A stretch of 64,000 nucleotides of DNA from Theodoxus fluviatilis (lineage: Eukaryota; Mollusca; Gastropoda; Cycloneritida; Neritidae), in assembly GCA_034096865.1 (NCBI GenBank), contig JAWQFJ010017476.1:56001-120000 (forward strand). Reading direction: 5' to 3'. The first letter of the stretch is position 1; every line of letters starts with the position of its first letter. The position numbers were made by a program, and so were the translations under genes. Shown piece after piece: positions 63,061-64,000 of this stretch. Below the pieces are notes generated by a model that was not told the DNA's origin, did not search any database, and saw only the letters and a list, made by a program, of their open reading frames with translations.

Positions 63061-64000
63061 CTAGGCACAATAAGATAATAATACTTTTTGGACCTTCGAA
63101 AAATGATCGTAAGTTTGAGAAGGTATTTTATGCAATGAGGGATCCAATACACTATGTTCTTTCCCTTTTAAAGAGGATTCATGAAATGAGAAGAAATATT
63201 GACTATGCAAAACAACATAACAGGATCAAAACTGTTTGCACATGTTTCAAGCAAAAAGACTGGACATTAATTTGCCCGAAAGCGAAATCCACAAGCCCGA
63301 AAAATGTTTATCTCTCTACAGTAATCATACTAGTCAAAGACATATCTTACTTTTAAAATGTGTTTAGCATTGAACATGTAGGCATATACATTGTTATAAT
63401 GAGAGTCAGGCAAACTAATCAGGCGGTTCGGCGGCTGCCAGCACAGCCGTGTCATTGTTGTGCATCGACATGTTTTCAAGCCGTTGTGTGGTTAATTTTA
63501 CAATAAATCAGGAAAGTTTGGTTGTCCGATCGGGTGGATCAACTTTTCCTTAGGCCTACCCGAAGAGGAAATGTTGTTTCCCCGCGAAATCGTGCAGTCG
63601 CTTGTGTCTGTCACTGCATAAAGGGATGTACGTGGAACCCTTTCGGCATTTACGAACTCCGCAAAATATTGAGTTTTTCTCGGTGTCTCTTATCTTCTAA
63701 TAATAGAGCTTTAACCTTTTTTTCGATTCATGAAAAATCAAGTTGATCCGAACAACCATTTAAACACAAACACTTGCCTTGGGCAAAGGCTGTTGTTATT
63801 TGTTGACTCCAGCCAAAAACCAAGGCTACAGCAAAATGTTGTTATGTTGTACTGTTATGTGGGGATTATCTTCAGCCGTGGTAAGCTCCTAACATAACAA
63901 CTGGCATTCTCTGGAGACAGAGCTCAAATCCCCTGAAGACGGAGTGTGGCTGCCTATATGGCGGGGTGTTCAAAAACAGTCACACACGCAATCATCTCAC
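63061..64000. other. No recognised feature to the window end
   Basis: I see no supported exon or repeat. The modular gene may continue past 64000, because exon D ends in an open donor. Confidence 0.4.

Overview
This is a metazoan nuclear window: interrupted genes with GT-AG introns (and one apparent GC-AG intron), very high microsatellite and minisatellite content, and many small DNA transposons. The intron-rich PRMT6 gene, the CA/CT/CTGT tracts and the dispersed repeats suggest a lophotrochozoan, most likely a gastropod mollusc. That placement is inference; no single feature proves it.

Five gene models can be supported by joining exons in phase. (1) TMEM209 (+), 320-19949, has 14 coding exons; the N-terminal exon(s) lie before base 1. 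(2) CCDC51/MITOK (-), 28384-26184, has two coding exons and is tail-to-tail with TMEM209. (3) PRMT6 (+), 29070-46182, has 13 exons encoding 365 residues and is head-to-head with CCDC51 across a 685-bp shared promoter interval. (4) A macro-domain gene (-), 56502-53254, is seen only as its last four exons. (5) An unrecognised modular gene (+), 59172 to beyond the window, has exons that fit together in two alternative ways.

Layout: 0.3-20 kb is TMEM209, whose introns hold a 1.2-kb polypyrimidine tract, a hAT-like element, a 66-bp satellite array and a 3.2-kb insertion carrying a nested hAT-like element. 20-26 kb is the TMEM209/CCDC51 tail-to-tail spacer with two copies of a dispersed element packed with nuclear-receptor half-sites. 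26-28.4 kb is CCDC51. 29-46 kb is PRMT6, with a 78-85-bp minisatellite, two TIR elements, a (CCT)n tract and another half-site element in its introns. 46-53 kb is mostly gene-free. 53-56.5 kb is the macro-domain gene end. 56.6-59.0 kb is a CT-rich higher-order minisatellite. 59-62.2 kb is the modular gene, and 62.3-63.1 kb a TIR element with a CENP-B-like helix-turn-helix remnant.

The products do not form one pathway: TMEM209 is a nuclear-envelope membrane protein, CCDC51 a mitochondrial inner-membrane channel subunit, PRMT6 a nuclear arginine methyltransferase, and the macro domain probably binds or processes ADP-ribose. The recurring theme is tandem repeats lying on exon edges. TMEM209 exon 3 contains a coding minisatellite, exons 6 and 11 have tandemly duplicated splice acceptors, and PRMT6 exon 3 is followed at once by a tandem repeat carrying acceptor-like sites.
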